NCBI GenBank assembly: GCA_026414765.1
Contig: JAOAIJ010000043.1
Span: 62,001 to 126,000 of the forward strand
DNA: 64,000 nucleotides
Direction of reading: 5' to 3'
Origin: Clostridia bacterium
GTDB taxonomy: Bacteria > Bacillota > Clostridia > Acetivibrionales > DSM-27016
The translations under genes and the position numbers were made by a program. The notes under the pieces are model-generated. The model was not told the DNA's origin. It was given only the letters and a program-made list of their open reading frames with translations, and ran no database searches. Positions 8,193 to 16,481 of the stretch are shown one piece after another (the stretch's first letter is position 1; each line of letters begins with the position of its first letter).

Positions 8193-9512
8193 GTGACTAA
8201 TTTAACAGAGCAATCCAAAATATATAATAAAAAAACGGAAAAATATCTTGCCGGAGGTGTACATTATAATTTTAGAAGAAGCTGGGACGCTACAAAAGTA
8301 CACTTTACGGATGGACAGGGAACACGTGCATGGGATTTGGACGGCAATGAATATCTTGACTTCTTTTGTAAGTTCGGAGCCAATATTCTGGGTCATAAAA
8401 ATCCTGAATATATAGATGCCATAAAAGGTGCTCTTGACCGGGTAGTAGCAACAAGCCTGGCATATATGGAATATGATTTATGTAAAAAAATCTGCGAAAT
8501 TTTTAGCTCGGTCGATAAAGTCCGCTTTTCGTTGAGTGGAACAGAGGCGGTTCAAAACGCATTAAGACTTGCTCGGGGATATACTGGAAAACCTAAATTT
8601 ATTCGTTTTATTTCACACTATCATGGGAATTCAGACAATATTATGGGCGGAAAGCCTGCGGACAATATTGATTATTATCCTGTTGAATACAACGGCGATC
8701 CCCGCGGAACATACGGCCGCGCCTTAGACATCATGGGAAAGCAGTCTTATATGCTCCCATGGAATGATGCGAAAATACTAAAATCATTTGTTGAAACCCA
8801 TAAGGACGAATTGGCTGCAATTATTACAGAGCCAATTTGCGTGAATACCAAAAGTATGACTCCCTCATCGGAATATCTGACTGCTCTCAGGGACCTATGT
8901 ACACAAAATAACATTGTTTTAATCTTTGATGAAGTAATTACCGGGTTCAGGGTGGCTTTAGGAGGTGCGCAGTCATTATTTGGAATCAAGCCGGATCTTA
9001 CTATTTTGGGAAAGGCTGTTTCCGGCGGTGCCATGCCTTTATCTGTTATTGGTGGCAAACAGGAGATCATGGATTTATATAGTACTAACAAGGTCACTCA
9101 TGGCGGCACGTTCAACGGATACACATTAGGTTTGGTCGCTGCCAATACAACAATAGATATACTGGCACGTAACAGTGGAGAGATCTATAAACATATGGAA
9201 TGTCACTTTTCAGAATTACTTGCAAAGTTTAAGGAAGCGGCCTTGCATTACGGTTTTCACATTGATATCCATGGACACCCAACATGCAGTTCGTTTTCCT
9301 GCAGCAGGTGGGAGCCTAATGCCAACGTACTCCCTGATGTGTTGGAAACCGTGATAAGCAGAGCGATGTTTGACCATGGAATACTATTATCAAACAGGAC
9401 GACTTTTTATTCAAATACAGCAATATGTAAAGATGACATTGATCTGTTTAGCAGCAGATTGAATGCGGTCTTCGAACACTCTGCCAGTAAACTAGAGAAT
9501 ATGAAAGTGTAG
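8193..9512 (+). CDS. Class III PLP aminotransferase (glutamate-1-semialdehyde aminomutase-like)
   Basis: 439 residues from GTG 8193, chosen over TTG 8169 because AAGGGTG lies upstream at correct distance and family N-termini begin near here. Seen: YLAGGVHYNFR, the IIFDEVITGFR motif with the PLP-binding Asp, and LGKAVSGG with the Schiff-base Lys274. The family includes glutamate-1-semialdehyde 2,1-aminomutase and the aminotransferase domains found inside hybrid PKSs that aminate beta-keto or aldehyde groups on carriers. No other heme genes apart from a HemN-like radical SAM enzyme are here, so an amine-installing biosynthetic role is favoured. An ACP follows 8 bases later. Confidence 0.8.
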   Translation: MTNLTEQSKIYNKKTEKYLAGGVHYNFRRSWDATKVHFTDGQGTRAWDLDGNEYLDFFCKFGANILGHKNPEYIDAIKGALDRVVATSLAYMEYDLCKKICEIFSSVDKVRFSLSGTEAVQNALRLARGYTGKPKFIRFISHYHGNSDNIMGGKPADNIDYYPVEYNGDPRGTYGRALDIMGKQSYMLPWNDAKILKSFVETHKDELAAIITEPICVNTKSMTPSSEYLTALRDLCTQNNIVLIFDEVITGFRVALGGAQSLFGIKPDLTILGKAVSGGAMPLSVIGGKQEIMDLYSTNKVTHGGTFNGYTLGLVAANTTIDILARNSGEIYKHMECHFSELLAKFKEAALHYGFHIDIHGHPTCSSFSCSRWEPNANVLPDVLETVISRAMFDHGILLSNRTTFYSNTAICKDDIDLFSSRLNAVFEHSASKLENMKV

Positions 9513-9520
9513 GTGTATAC

Positions 9521-9778
9521 ATGTCAACAGTTAAAGTAAATGATATTCGGAAACTCATTGACCAGGTCAACTTTAAAGGTATTGAATATAGCAATAGTGA
9601 TTCATTATTTGACATTGGGATATTGGATTCGCTTAAGACAATACAGCTGATATTGCTCATTGAGAAAAAAATGAACATTACTATTGATCAGGCAGATCTT
9701 AAAATAGAAGACTTTGAAAATGTTGATTTATTGGTTGACTATATTAATAAGAGGATTGATAAATATGAATTCAGATAA
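9521..9778 (+). CDS. Freestanding carrier protein
   Basis: 85 residues with FDIGILDSLKTIQLILLIEKKMNITI; Ser37 is the expected phosphopantetheine site. It lies between the aminotransferase and the radical SAM gene and overlaps the latter's start by 14 bases, so it may carry the substrate for one or both. With the prolyl-AMP-ligase-like gene at 17611 lacking its own carrier domain, this is one candidate for the aminoacyl carrier. Confidence 0.85.
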   Translation: MSTVKVNDIRKLIDQVNFKGIEYSNSDSLFDIGILDSLKTIQLILLIEKKMNITIDQADLKIEDFENVDLLVDYINKRIDKYEFR

Positions 9779-11093
9779 ATTGCGGAGAGATATTCCGATT
9801 AGTATTTACCCCCCTATCATGCTTTATAACAAGAAGGATGCTAAAGACTTATTTACTCCGCTAAAAGATAGTACCAGCAAAGCCAGCATATATATCCATA
9901 TTCCGTTTTGCCCTCGAAAATGCGATTTTTGCTATTTTACCTCATTTTCGGCCGGGATGGGCAAGGTACAAGCCTATATCAGCAAGTTGTGTGAGGAGAT
10001 CGCATACATCGGAACAAAGGAAGTAATCAAAAATAAAGTGATTGATTCAATATATATAGGCGGAGGTACCCCGACTTATATATCTAAGGAATGCTTTATT
10101 CAGTTATTTTCCAGTATACGCGAACATTTTAATTTATCTAAAGATATTGAGATAAGCGTTGAAGTTCGCCCGGGTAATGAAGCGACAGTGGAAAAACTAC
10201 AGTTTTTAAAAAGTGCTGGTGTAAACCGTATAAGTATTGGTATGCAAAGCTTTAATGATACTGTGCTTCGGGCCAACGGAAGAAATTGTTCTGTTAATGA
10301 TGGAATTGAGCTCATCAATAAGCTCAACCAGCTTGGGTTTGATAACTACAATATTGACATTATGTCCGGTATGCTGCTGGAGACAAAAGATTCATGGAAT
10401 CATACGATTAATCAGCTGCTTAAAATCAGCCCTGCAAATGTCACTGTTTACAAAATGCAGCTATATGAAAACAGCAAGTTAACTCAATACTGTCGAGAAA
10501 ATGGTATAAATACTATGACAGAAGAGCAGGAATTAACCTTTACCAGACATTTTTATGATGTTCTTCTGGGGAACGGATACGAATTAATGTCCAGTACATA
10601 CAGCTTTTCAAAAGGATCTCAATATGTCTCAAAATACAGACAGTACAGGAATACAGGAGAAGACCTTATTGCATTGGGGATAGCTTCAAATGGCATACTG
10701 AACGGATGTGTATATCAAAAGACCTATGAAATGGATTCCTATATGGACAATAATTTTGAACCAACCAGTGCGTATAGAATGTCTGATGATGAAATCATAC
10801 TGCGTGGTATCATTCTCGGAATGAAGTGTGGAAATATAGATCGGGCAAAATTTGAAAAGAAATTCAAAGTAGAGCCTTATGAGCATTATGCTCAATTTAG
10901 GGAAATGGAGAACCTTGGTTTTGTAAATGTCACTCCAGACTCAATAAAGGTATCTTATGATTTAGTCTTCTTTATCGACGATCTTATAAGAACGTTTTTC
11001 ATGCCGGAGAAAATCAAAAATATGGAAAATCTGATGTTGAAGTACAAAAACTTTGATTTTGGAGGAGTAAATAATGAACATCGAATGGGTTAA
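9765..11093 (+). CDS. HemN/HemW-like radical SAM enzyme
   Basis: 442 residues from ATG 9765, preceded by AGAGGA; a longer frame from 9714 would run deep into the ACP gene. The cluster motif is PFCPRKCDFCYF with Cys49, Cys53 and Cys56, followed by the IYIGGGTPTYI glycine-rich SAM site and the VEVRPGN and GMQSFND segments of the HemN family. The family includes coproporphyrinogen dehydrogenase, the heme chaperone HemW, and class C radical SAM methyltransferases and cyclopropanases of natural-product pathways. The neighbourhood favours the last group, acting on an ACP-bound chain, but the sequence alone does not distinguish them. Confidence 0.75.
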   Translation: MNSDKLRRDIPISIYPPIMLYNKKDAKDLFTPLKDSTSKASIYIHIPFCPRKCDFCYFTSFSAGMGKVQAYISKLCEEIAYIGTKEVIKNKVIDSIYIGGGTPTYISKECFIQLFSSIREHFNLSKDIEISVEVRPGNEATVEKLQFLKSAGVNRISIGMQSFNDTVLRANGRNCSVNDGIELINKLNQLGFDNYNIDIMSGMLLETKDSWNHTINQLLKISPANVTVYKMQLYENSKLTQYCRENGINTMTEEQELTFTRHFYDVLLGNGYELMSSTYSFSKGSQYVSKYRQYRNTGEDLIALGIASNGILNGCVYQKTYEMDSYMDNNFEPTSAYRMSDDEIILRGIILGMKCGNIDRAKFEKKFKVEPYEHYAQFREMENLGFVNVTPDSIKVSYDLVFFIDDLIRTFFMPEKIKNMENLMLKYKNFDFGGVNNEHRMG

Positions 11094-11343
11094 GCAAAAA
11101 TTATTTGAAGCCTTGTCGTGCTGCAGCTTTTTTGAACAGCTAAATGTTGAGAGCGGTGGGATAAATGAAAACACTTCATTGATTAATGGGCTCAAAATTG
11201 AATCAATCCAATTATTGGAGTACATTATCCAGATTGAAAAACATCTCGAAAAAACAATAGATTTTGACGACCTTTCGATAGAAAGCCTTGATACAATTTG
11301 CGGATTGGCAGCTGAGCTGATGAGGCCGGGTGTATTGGCATGA
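11074..11343 (+). CDS. Freestanding carrier protein with IES in place of DS motif
   Basis: 89 residues. The helix II motif reads LKIESIQLLEYIIQIEKHLEK, with Ser44 as probable phosphopantetheine site and Glu instead of the usual Asp before it. The same variation occurs in the last carrier domain of the megasynthase (GIES). The gene starts inside the end of the radical SAM gene and its stop overlaps the methyltransferase start (ATGA), implying coupled translation with both and a possible shared substrate. Confidence 0.8.
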   Translation: MNIEWVKQKLFEALSCCSFFEQLNVESGGINENTSLINGLKIESIQLLEYIIQIEKHLEKTIDFDDLSIESLDTICGLAAELMRPGVLA

Positions 11344-12122
11344 TAAGTTCGCAGTATGAAAGGCATTATTATCTGTTTTTGTGTTTTTTAGACTACCTAA
11401 TTAATCAGAATGTTATTGATAAGCAAGGTTTCATTGATTTCTGCGGGTCTTATGATATCAGTAATTATGCCAAAATATTCAGCCGGGATGAGAAAGCCTC
11501 ACGTTCGTCCAACCATGAGATGCATCCGGGGGGAGCTGAGGCGACATTGGAACTTGCGGAAATGGCAGGGATATCCGGGAGTATGAGTGTGTTGGATGCC
11601 GGCTGTGGGCATGGGGGAGCTGCACGTATCCTGGCGGAAAAATATCCGGAGACATTTATCACAGGTATTGACAGTGATCCTATAAGAGTCATAGATGCTG
11701 TATTCCGATCTAAAGATGCGCTGTATAAAAATTTGAAATTCTTACAGGACGATGCTTATAAAATGTCATTTCAGGATAAGTGCTTTGATGTGGTTTTTCG
11801 TCAACATGCGGTCTACGGTGGCTTGGAAGAAAAATTCTTGTCTGAATGCAATCGTATATTAAAGCATAAAGGTAAGATTGCTTTTCAAGGTACACTTTGT
11901 AATAAAAAGCTAAAAGCAACAAAAACTGAAATGGCAGATTATTCATATGAAGAGTATTGCAATTTATTGACATATCATGGATTTCAGGTTGTCAAGGCAG
12001 AGTTTGAAAGAGCTTCATCTCAATTATTGTCGAGCATTTCCGATCACGACTCCAGCTACTATTTTCTGGTGAAAAAGGGTGTTATCATCGGAGCAGATAT
12101 TATTGCAGAAAAGATAAATTGA
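11340..12122 (+). CDS. SAM-dependent methyltransferase (class I)
   Basis: 260 residues. Motif I is VLDAGCGHGGAARIL near residue 80, followed by the acidic TGIDSDP strand that would bind the SAM ribose and FDVVFRQHAVYGG as motif post I. There is an N-terminal ~70-residue helical cap. Start overlaps the ACP stop. It could O-, N- or C-methylate a carrier-bound intermediate or finished product; the substrate cannot be read from the sequence. Confidence 0.8.
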   Translation: MISSQYERHYYLFLCFLDYLINQNVIDKQGFIDFCGSYDISNYAKIFSRDEKASRSSNHEMHPGGAEATLELAEMAGISGSMSVLDAGCGHGGAARILAEKYPETFITGIDSDPIRVIDAVFRSKDALYKNLKFLQDDAYKMSFQDKCFDVVFRQHAVYGGLEEKFLSECNRILKHKGKIAFQGTLCNKKLKATKTEMADYSYEEYCNLLTYHGFQVVKAEFERASSQLLSSISDHDSSYYFLVKKGVIIGADIIAEKIN

Positions 12123-12138
12123 ATGGGGGCTATTAACT

Positions 12139-12978
12139 ATGAAAATCGATATGCATGTCCATACTACCAAGTCGGATGGCCGGATTGAGATGGATAACCT
12201 CATAGAACTTTGTGAGAACAGTAATGTTGCCGCGGTAGGCATCACCGATCATTGGAAAACTAAACGATATTCGCAGCAATTCTATATTGGCGATATACAT
12301 CAGTACATAAAGAAGTGCTCTGTTTTGAAGCAATCGGCAGCAAGCAGGGGAATAAATGTTTACACAGGCCTGGAAGTCGATTTTTCAGGGAAATATGGTT
12401 TCGACATTTCCTTGCAGGATTTAGAAGACTTTAACCAGCTGGACTATATCCTATTTGAATATGTTGACACAGAGAGCGAACACTGGGGCATCTTGAATGG
12501 CAAATCCATACGGGAGCTGTTTGATATATGTGAACATCTGACAGTTCCGGTAGGTCTGGCTCATAATAACTTTGTACACAATTTTTCAGGAAACACAGAG
12601 AATATCATTAAGGAAATGAGTGAAAGGGACATCTTTTTAGAATTGTGTGAAGGTGAGCCATTGGGACAAAAATCAGTCGATACAGCAACACTCCGTAAAT
12701 TGTTGTCACTTAAAAAAAACATGAGTGATTCAGCCATTTACAGTGGGGAAAAAGCGGTAAGCAGACAGAAACACATGACAGGAGAACTGTATTATTTCGA
12801 AACCTTCCCGGATGTATTCTGGAAATTGGTACAAAAGTACGGTCTTAAAATTTCTATTGGTACGGATTGTCATTCAGGAACGAGTCTTGGTAATTGTACA
12901 AGGGCTGTAAAGATCCTTGAGAGGTATCAATTATTTGATCAATTGGTTTTAAATACCGGAATGCATTTGCATCCATGA
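12139..12978 (+). CDS. PHP-domain metal-dependent hydrolase
   Basis: 279 residues. The PHP fold shows HxH at the N-terminus (His6, His8 in MHVHT), GITDHW, the TGLEVDF Glu, GLAHNN and GTDCHS, the set of metal ligands typical of histidinol-phosphatase and phosphoesterase members. It would hydrolyse a phosphate monoester or act on a related bond. No histidine-biosynthesis genes accompany it. The next gene is a phosphohistidine swivel domain, so a phosphorylated intermediate made and later cleaved in this pathway is possible but unproven. Confidence 0.75.
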   Translation: MKIDMHVHTTKSDGRIEMDNLIELCENSNVAAVGITDHWKTKRYSQQFYIGDIHQYIKKCSVLKQSAASRGINVYTGLEVDFSGKYGFDISLQDLEDFNQLDYILFEYVDTESEHWGILNGKSIRELFDICEHLTVPVGLAHNNFVHNFSGNTENIIKEMSERDIFLELCEGEPLGQKSVDTATLRKLLSLKKNMSDSAIYSGEKAVSRQKHMTGELYYFETFPDVFWKLVQKYGLKISIGTDCHSGTSLGNCTRAVKILERYQLFDQLVLNTGMHLHP

Positions 12979-13041
12979 AAACTCTGATTTTTTTATAAGT
13001 ATACAGCAGAATAAATCAAATAGAAATGGTTGGTGATTGAT

Positions 13042-13365
13042 ATGAAACTGATATGCCAAGGCAAGTCAGTAACCCAAGGTACTGCAGTAGGCTCCGTTAT
13101 TGCTGTTACCGATGTCGATTCAGCTCTTGAAAACACAAATAAAAATACAATACTCTTATTAGACAACAGTGATCCGATATATTGCCTTCTCATAATGAAA
13201 GCAGGAGGTGTGATTATCAAGGAAGGTGGTGTTCTGGCACATACATGCCTGCTTGCGATGGAAATTGGGATACCATGTATTACTCAGGTTGGGCATGAGA
13301 CAGTAATCAATAACGGACAGACTGTTTATCTGGATGCAGGTGCCGGCAATGTGTATGAGTGTTAA
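13042..13365 (+). CDS. Stand-alone PEP-utiliser mobile (phosphohistidine swivel) domain
   Basis: 107 residues from ATG 13042. GGVLAHTCLLAMEIGIPCITQVG matches the phosphohistidine loop of PEP synthase, pyruvate phosphate dikinase and rifampin phosphotransferase, with His67 as phosphate carrier. In those enzymes this domain is fused to an ATP-grasp and a PEP- or drug-binding domain; here it stands alone. The adjacent unknown protein, which starts within its 3' end, is the only obvious partner. A kinase-like role in activating or phosphorylating an intermediate is inference. Confidence 0.7.
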   Translation: MKLICQGKSVTQGTAVGSVIAVTDVDSALENTNKNTILLLDNSDPIYCLLIMKAGGVIIKEGGVLAHTCLLAMEIGIPCITQVGHETVINNGQTVYLDAGAGNVYEC

Positions 13366-14302
13366 AGAATTTAAAGCAGCTTTAAAAGATGTATGGAAAA
13401 ATGGAGAGATGGCATCCTGGCCTTATCGCAACGTAATTTTGACAAAAGATGTATTGCAGCAGTATTATTCTGACTACAATATGGCAATTAAGGAAGCCTA
13501 TAATTGCGAATGTATGCCAAATGTTGGACCTACCGGCATACTCCGGTCATTTGACATTCTTGTGAAGGCAATGAAATATAGCACCAAAGAGGAAAATAGG
13601 GCATTGGTGAGCGGTGTATTGAGTTTGTTATCAAAACTTAAAAAAAGTGATATTTTAAATTCAACAGGTAGGAATATGATTTATGGATCAGAGAATGTGA
13701 TCTCCAGTTATCAAACTTCTAAGTATGTTTCTCCAGATATTGTTCATAGAATAATCGCCTTACTAAAATCTTATGCTGAACTCATGTATTTCCGCTCCTA
13801 TGAAATATCACAGGAAATACATGGTCCTTATACTCTGGATTACTCTAAACTTATCGTATGGCATTACCGCAACTTGCGGCCGGACATATTAAGTGATATG
13901 GACTGCTTATTGCCGTGTGACAGTGTAATTATCGAATTATTTTACACTAATTCAGTTGATATAAAGCTCGATTTATACAATCACGTCTATCAAAAGGGTG
14001 AGAATTTTAGAGATAATTTAAAAGCTGGTTCCATTGTAATTGATCAAAAGCCAGCAACGTCAAATGATTTGATTGAGTTGGAATTATTACTGATATCTAG
14101 AATTCAAAAATTATACAGGAGATATAAACAATTGAAAGATACCGAATACATACAGGCATACATAAATACGCTGTGGTATAAATTATCACTAATATCTCAT
14201 TCCGTCAATTTATATCAAATATGTGACAGCGACCTGGCTGCAATATCAATCTCTAAGGATATTAATGCAATCGATCAGAGGATAATCAACCTTTTATTTT
14301 GA
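13349..14302 (+). CDS. Uncharacterised protein coupled to the swivel domain
   Basis: 317 residues if started at ATG 13349 (ATG 13334 and 13355 are also possible). It begins inside the swivel-domain gene, so the two are translationally coupled. The protein is mainly helical, with several Tyr-rich stretches, a QEIHGPYTLDYSKLIVWHYRNLRPDIL segment and a CDSVIIELFY strand. I do not recognise a family, and no ATP-grasp or kinase motif is evident. Coupling suggests it binds or phosphorylates the substrate served by the swivel His. Confidence 0.6.
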   Translation: MCMSVKEFKAALKDVWKNGEMASWPYRNVILTKDVLQQYYSDYNMAIKEAYNCECMPNVGPTGILRSFDILVKAMKYSTKEENRALVSGVLSLLSKLKKSDILNSTGRNMIYGSENVISSYQTSKYVSPDIVHRIIALLKSYAELMYFRSYEISQEIHGPYTLDYSKLIVWHYRNLRPDILSDMDCLLPCDSVIIELFYTNSVDIKLDLYNHVYQKGENFRDNLKAGSIVIDQKPATSNDLIELELLLISRIQKLYRRYKQLKDTEYIQAYINTLWYKLSLISHSVNLYQICDSDLAAISISKDINAIDQRIINLLF

Positions 14303-14340
14303 ATTGCCATGATAAATCTATTGAATGTCGAGGAATAACA

Positions 14341-15468
14341 ATGAATATAAATTACTATTTGGAGTTTTTTTTAGAAAGCTTAACTGACTTTTTCAGCAAT
14401 AGATACAACAAAGAAAGCATCAGTTTGCCAGCAAGTATACTAAATAATAGAATTAATCTGAGATCATTTTATACTGGTGATGTTCATTATTTATGTACAA
14501 AAGAAATTCTTGATGTACTGGATATTCCCTACATTTGTACAGAGACAGATGAGAATCAGGATATAAGTCTTAATTTCTTGCAGCACCATCAGATACGGGA
14601 TTTTAGATCAACTGATATCTCTGATAATCTGCAACATCAATCGATATTCAGTGCGAAAAAGTGGATAAGTGGATTTCCTAATGCGATACTGAAGTCTCAA
14701 GATGAAATTGAGTACATGGTAGGCATACAAAATGAAAACCTTCCGTTTATTGTAGCCTATAACGCATATAACGTGGATATCGCTATTTGGGAGAGACTAT
14801 ATGGAAATCTGTATGAACAATTCAATTTTGTTATATTTAGTGGCAATTACGGTTCATTTTCAGAGACACCGGGGAAAATCAACGCTATTCTGGAATCAGA
14901 ATGCATTGGTAAGCAGGCAATAGCCTTGACCTGGTGCTCAGGTTTCAAGGTTTTTGCTCAGTTCAACCAGCAATACCCGGGTTGGTTCACTAAATTATAT
15001 GCAGTGACAGGTAATTACATCAAAATTAATGGAGCCGGGCAACTATCCGAATTTGAGAACAGTACACTGGCTTTGACATCCTTAATGGATGGTGACAGCA
15101 AAACTAATGTTGGGAAAGTATTCATGTATTTTTTATCCAAACAGGCAAAAAACCCCTTTGGCATACCAGCAGATGTTTGGAATATGATATCAGCCAAACT
15201 TTCAGAAATAGATTATTTTTCTAGATATATTAATTCTATAAAGGAATTATTGGAATATGACTTAATAGATTCTCTATCCAGCATAAATTTTCCCATGACA
15301 AATATTATAGCATCAAACGATATCATATCAATGCTGTCGAATAATGAACTTATCGATAAAGAAGTAGGCAATTGCAAGCACATTATGCTTAATTTTGCTA
15401 CTCACTGGTGCTTGTGGACACATACCGGACAAATTGCAGAAATAATAAATCTTAAGGAGAGCTTTTAA
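14341..15468 (+). CDS. Alpha/beta-hydrolase-like protein with Cys nucleophile
   Basis: 375 residues from ATG 14341, preceded by GAGGA; an in-frame TTG at 14299 lacks a site. The nucleophile elbow reads ALTWCSGFKVFAQF, placing Cys199 where alpha/beta hydrolases usually have Ser, and the first Gly of GxSxG is Thr. A YPGWFTKLYAVTGNY segment follows, and NFATHWCLW near the end gives His355 as probable catalytic His. A ~110-residue N-terminal region is unassigned. It could be a discrete thioesterase or acyltransferase releasing an ACP-bound chain. It ends exactly where the next U32 gene begins. Confidence 0.55.
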   Translation: MNINYYLEFFLESLTDFFSNRYNKESISLPASILNNRINLRSFYTGDVHYLCTKEILDVLDIPYICTETDENQDISLNFLQHHQIRDFRSTDISDNLQHQSIFSAKKWISGFPNAILKSQDEIEYMVGIQNENLPFIVAYNAYNVDIAIWERLYGNLYEQFNFVIFSGNYGSFSETPGKINAILESECIGKQAIALTWCSGFKVFAQFNQQYPGWFTKLYAVTGNYIKINGAGQLSEFENSTLALTSLMDGDSKTNVGKVFMYFLSKQAKNPFGIPADVWNMISAKLSEIDYFSRYINSIKELLEYDLIDSLSSINFPMTNIIASNDIISMLSNNELIDKEVGNCKHIMLNFATHWCLWTHTGQIAEIINLKESF

Positions 15469-16446
15469 ATGGACGGATTAAAACCAAAATTATCTATAGG
15501 ATTCAATGGTAAAGTTGATGATCTAAGGCAGATAATTGCCACTGGGGATAATATTGAAAGTGTCTACTCCGGCGGTCTCCGAAATATTATCGCAGGAGGG
15601 CGCCCTCAGTATGCCGATAGCTTGACTGAGATATCCCAATGTATTTCTTTAGCTCATCAAAATGGTATACATTATGAAATTGCTTTAAATGCTCCATGCG
15701 GTTTACATGATAAATCAGATACCGGCTGGTGGACACAGATAGAGGATTATCTGCTTACCCTGGAAGAGCTGGGTGCAGATCGTATTGTTGCCAGTCATCC
15801 GTTCCTGATTTCATTGGTGAAGAAGAAAACACATATGGAAGCAGTTGTATCTACCATATGTGAAATTACAGAAGCAAGAATGGCAAAATATTACGAAGAT
15901 ATGGGAGCAGATATTATTATTCCATCAATGAATATTAATTACCGTTTAGAAAAGCTTATCGAAATGAAACATTCTCTTAAGAACGCCAAAATGCGCATAA
16001 TGGTAAATGAACATTGTTTAGGGGATTGTCCATGGCGAAGATTCCATCATTCACATTATGCTCATTCAAACACTGAACATGATTATCATGCAAACTGCAA
16101 ACGAAAATTCCTCGAAGAACCGTATCTCTGCCTAACAAACAATGCGATCAGACCAGAAGACTTGATCCGTTATCATCAGATTACAGATAATTTTAAAATA
16201 GTAGGCAGACTGGTGTCTATTTCATGTCTGATCGATAGGATCAATGCTTACAGTACTCAGAAATATAATGGGAATTTTGTTTTCCTGCAGGATGAAAACC
16301 TTTCCGAGTATATTTATGTTTCAAACAAGGAGCTAAACGATCTTTTCGACAGGAAGAGAAAATGTAAATTTAATTGTAGTGAATGCAACGCATGTAAGTA
16401 CTTATATGAAAAAGCATCAGTGCTATCTAATAACATAATTTGCTGA
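15469..16446 (+). CDS. Second U32-family Fe-S protein (UbiU/UbiV superfamily)
   Basis: 325 residues, starting on the base after the previous stop. It shares the U32 layout with the protein at 4941: EARMAKYYEDMGADIIIPS, NEHCLGDCPWR with two Cys three residues apart, HANCKRK and NNAIRPEDL. The C-terminal Cx3Cx2Cx2C motif (Cys299, 303, 306, 309) has exactly the spacing of the first copy. UbiU and UbiV act as a heterodimer in oxygen-independent hydroxylation, so these two may do likewise; that is inference from paralogy and shared context. Confidence 0.65.
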   Translation: MDGLKPKLSIGFNGKVDDLRQIIATGDNIESVYSGGLRNIIAGGRPQYADSLTEISQCISLAHQNGIHYEIALNAPCGLHDKSDTGWWTQIEDYLLTLEELGADRIVASHPFLISLVKKKTHMEAVVSTICEITEARMAKYYEDMGADIIIPSMNINYRLEKLIEMKHSLKNAKMRIMVNEHCLGDCPWRRFHHSHYAHSNTEHDYHANCKRKFLEEPYLCLTNNAIRPEDLIRYHQITDNFKIVGRLVSISCLIDRINAYSTQKYNGNFVFLQDENLSEYIYVSNKELNDLFDRKRKCKFNCSECNACKYLYEKASVLSNNIIC

Positions 16447-16481
16447 GGCATAAATCATGAATACAGATAAAGGAGCAATAA

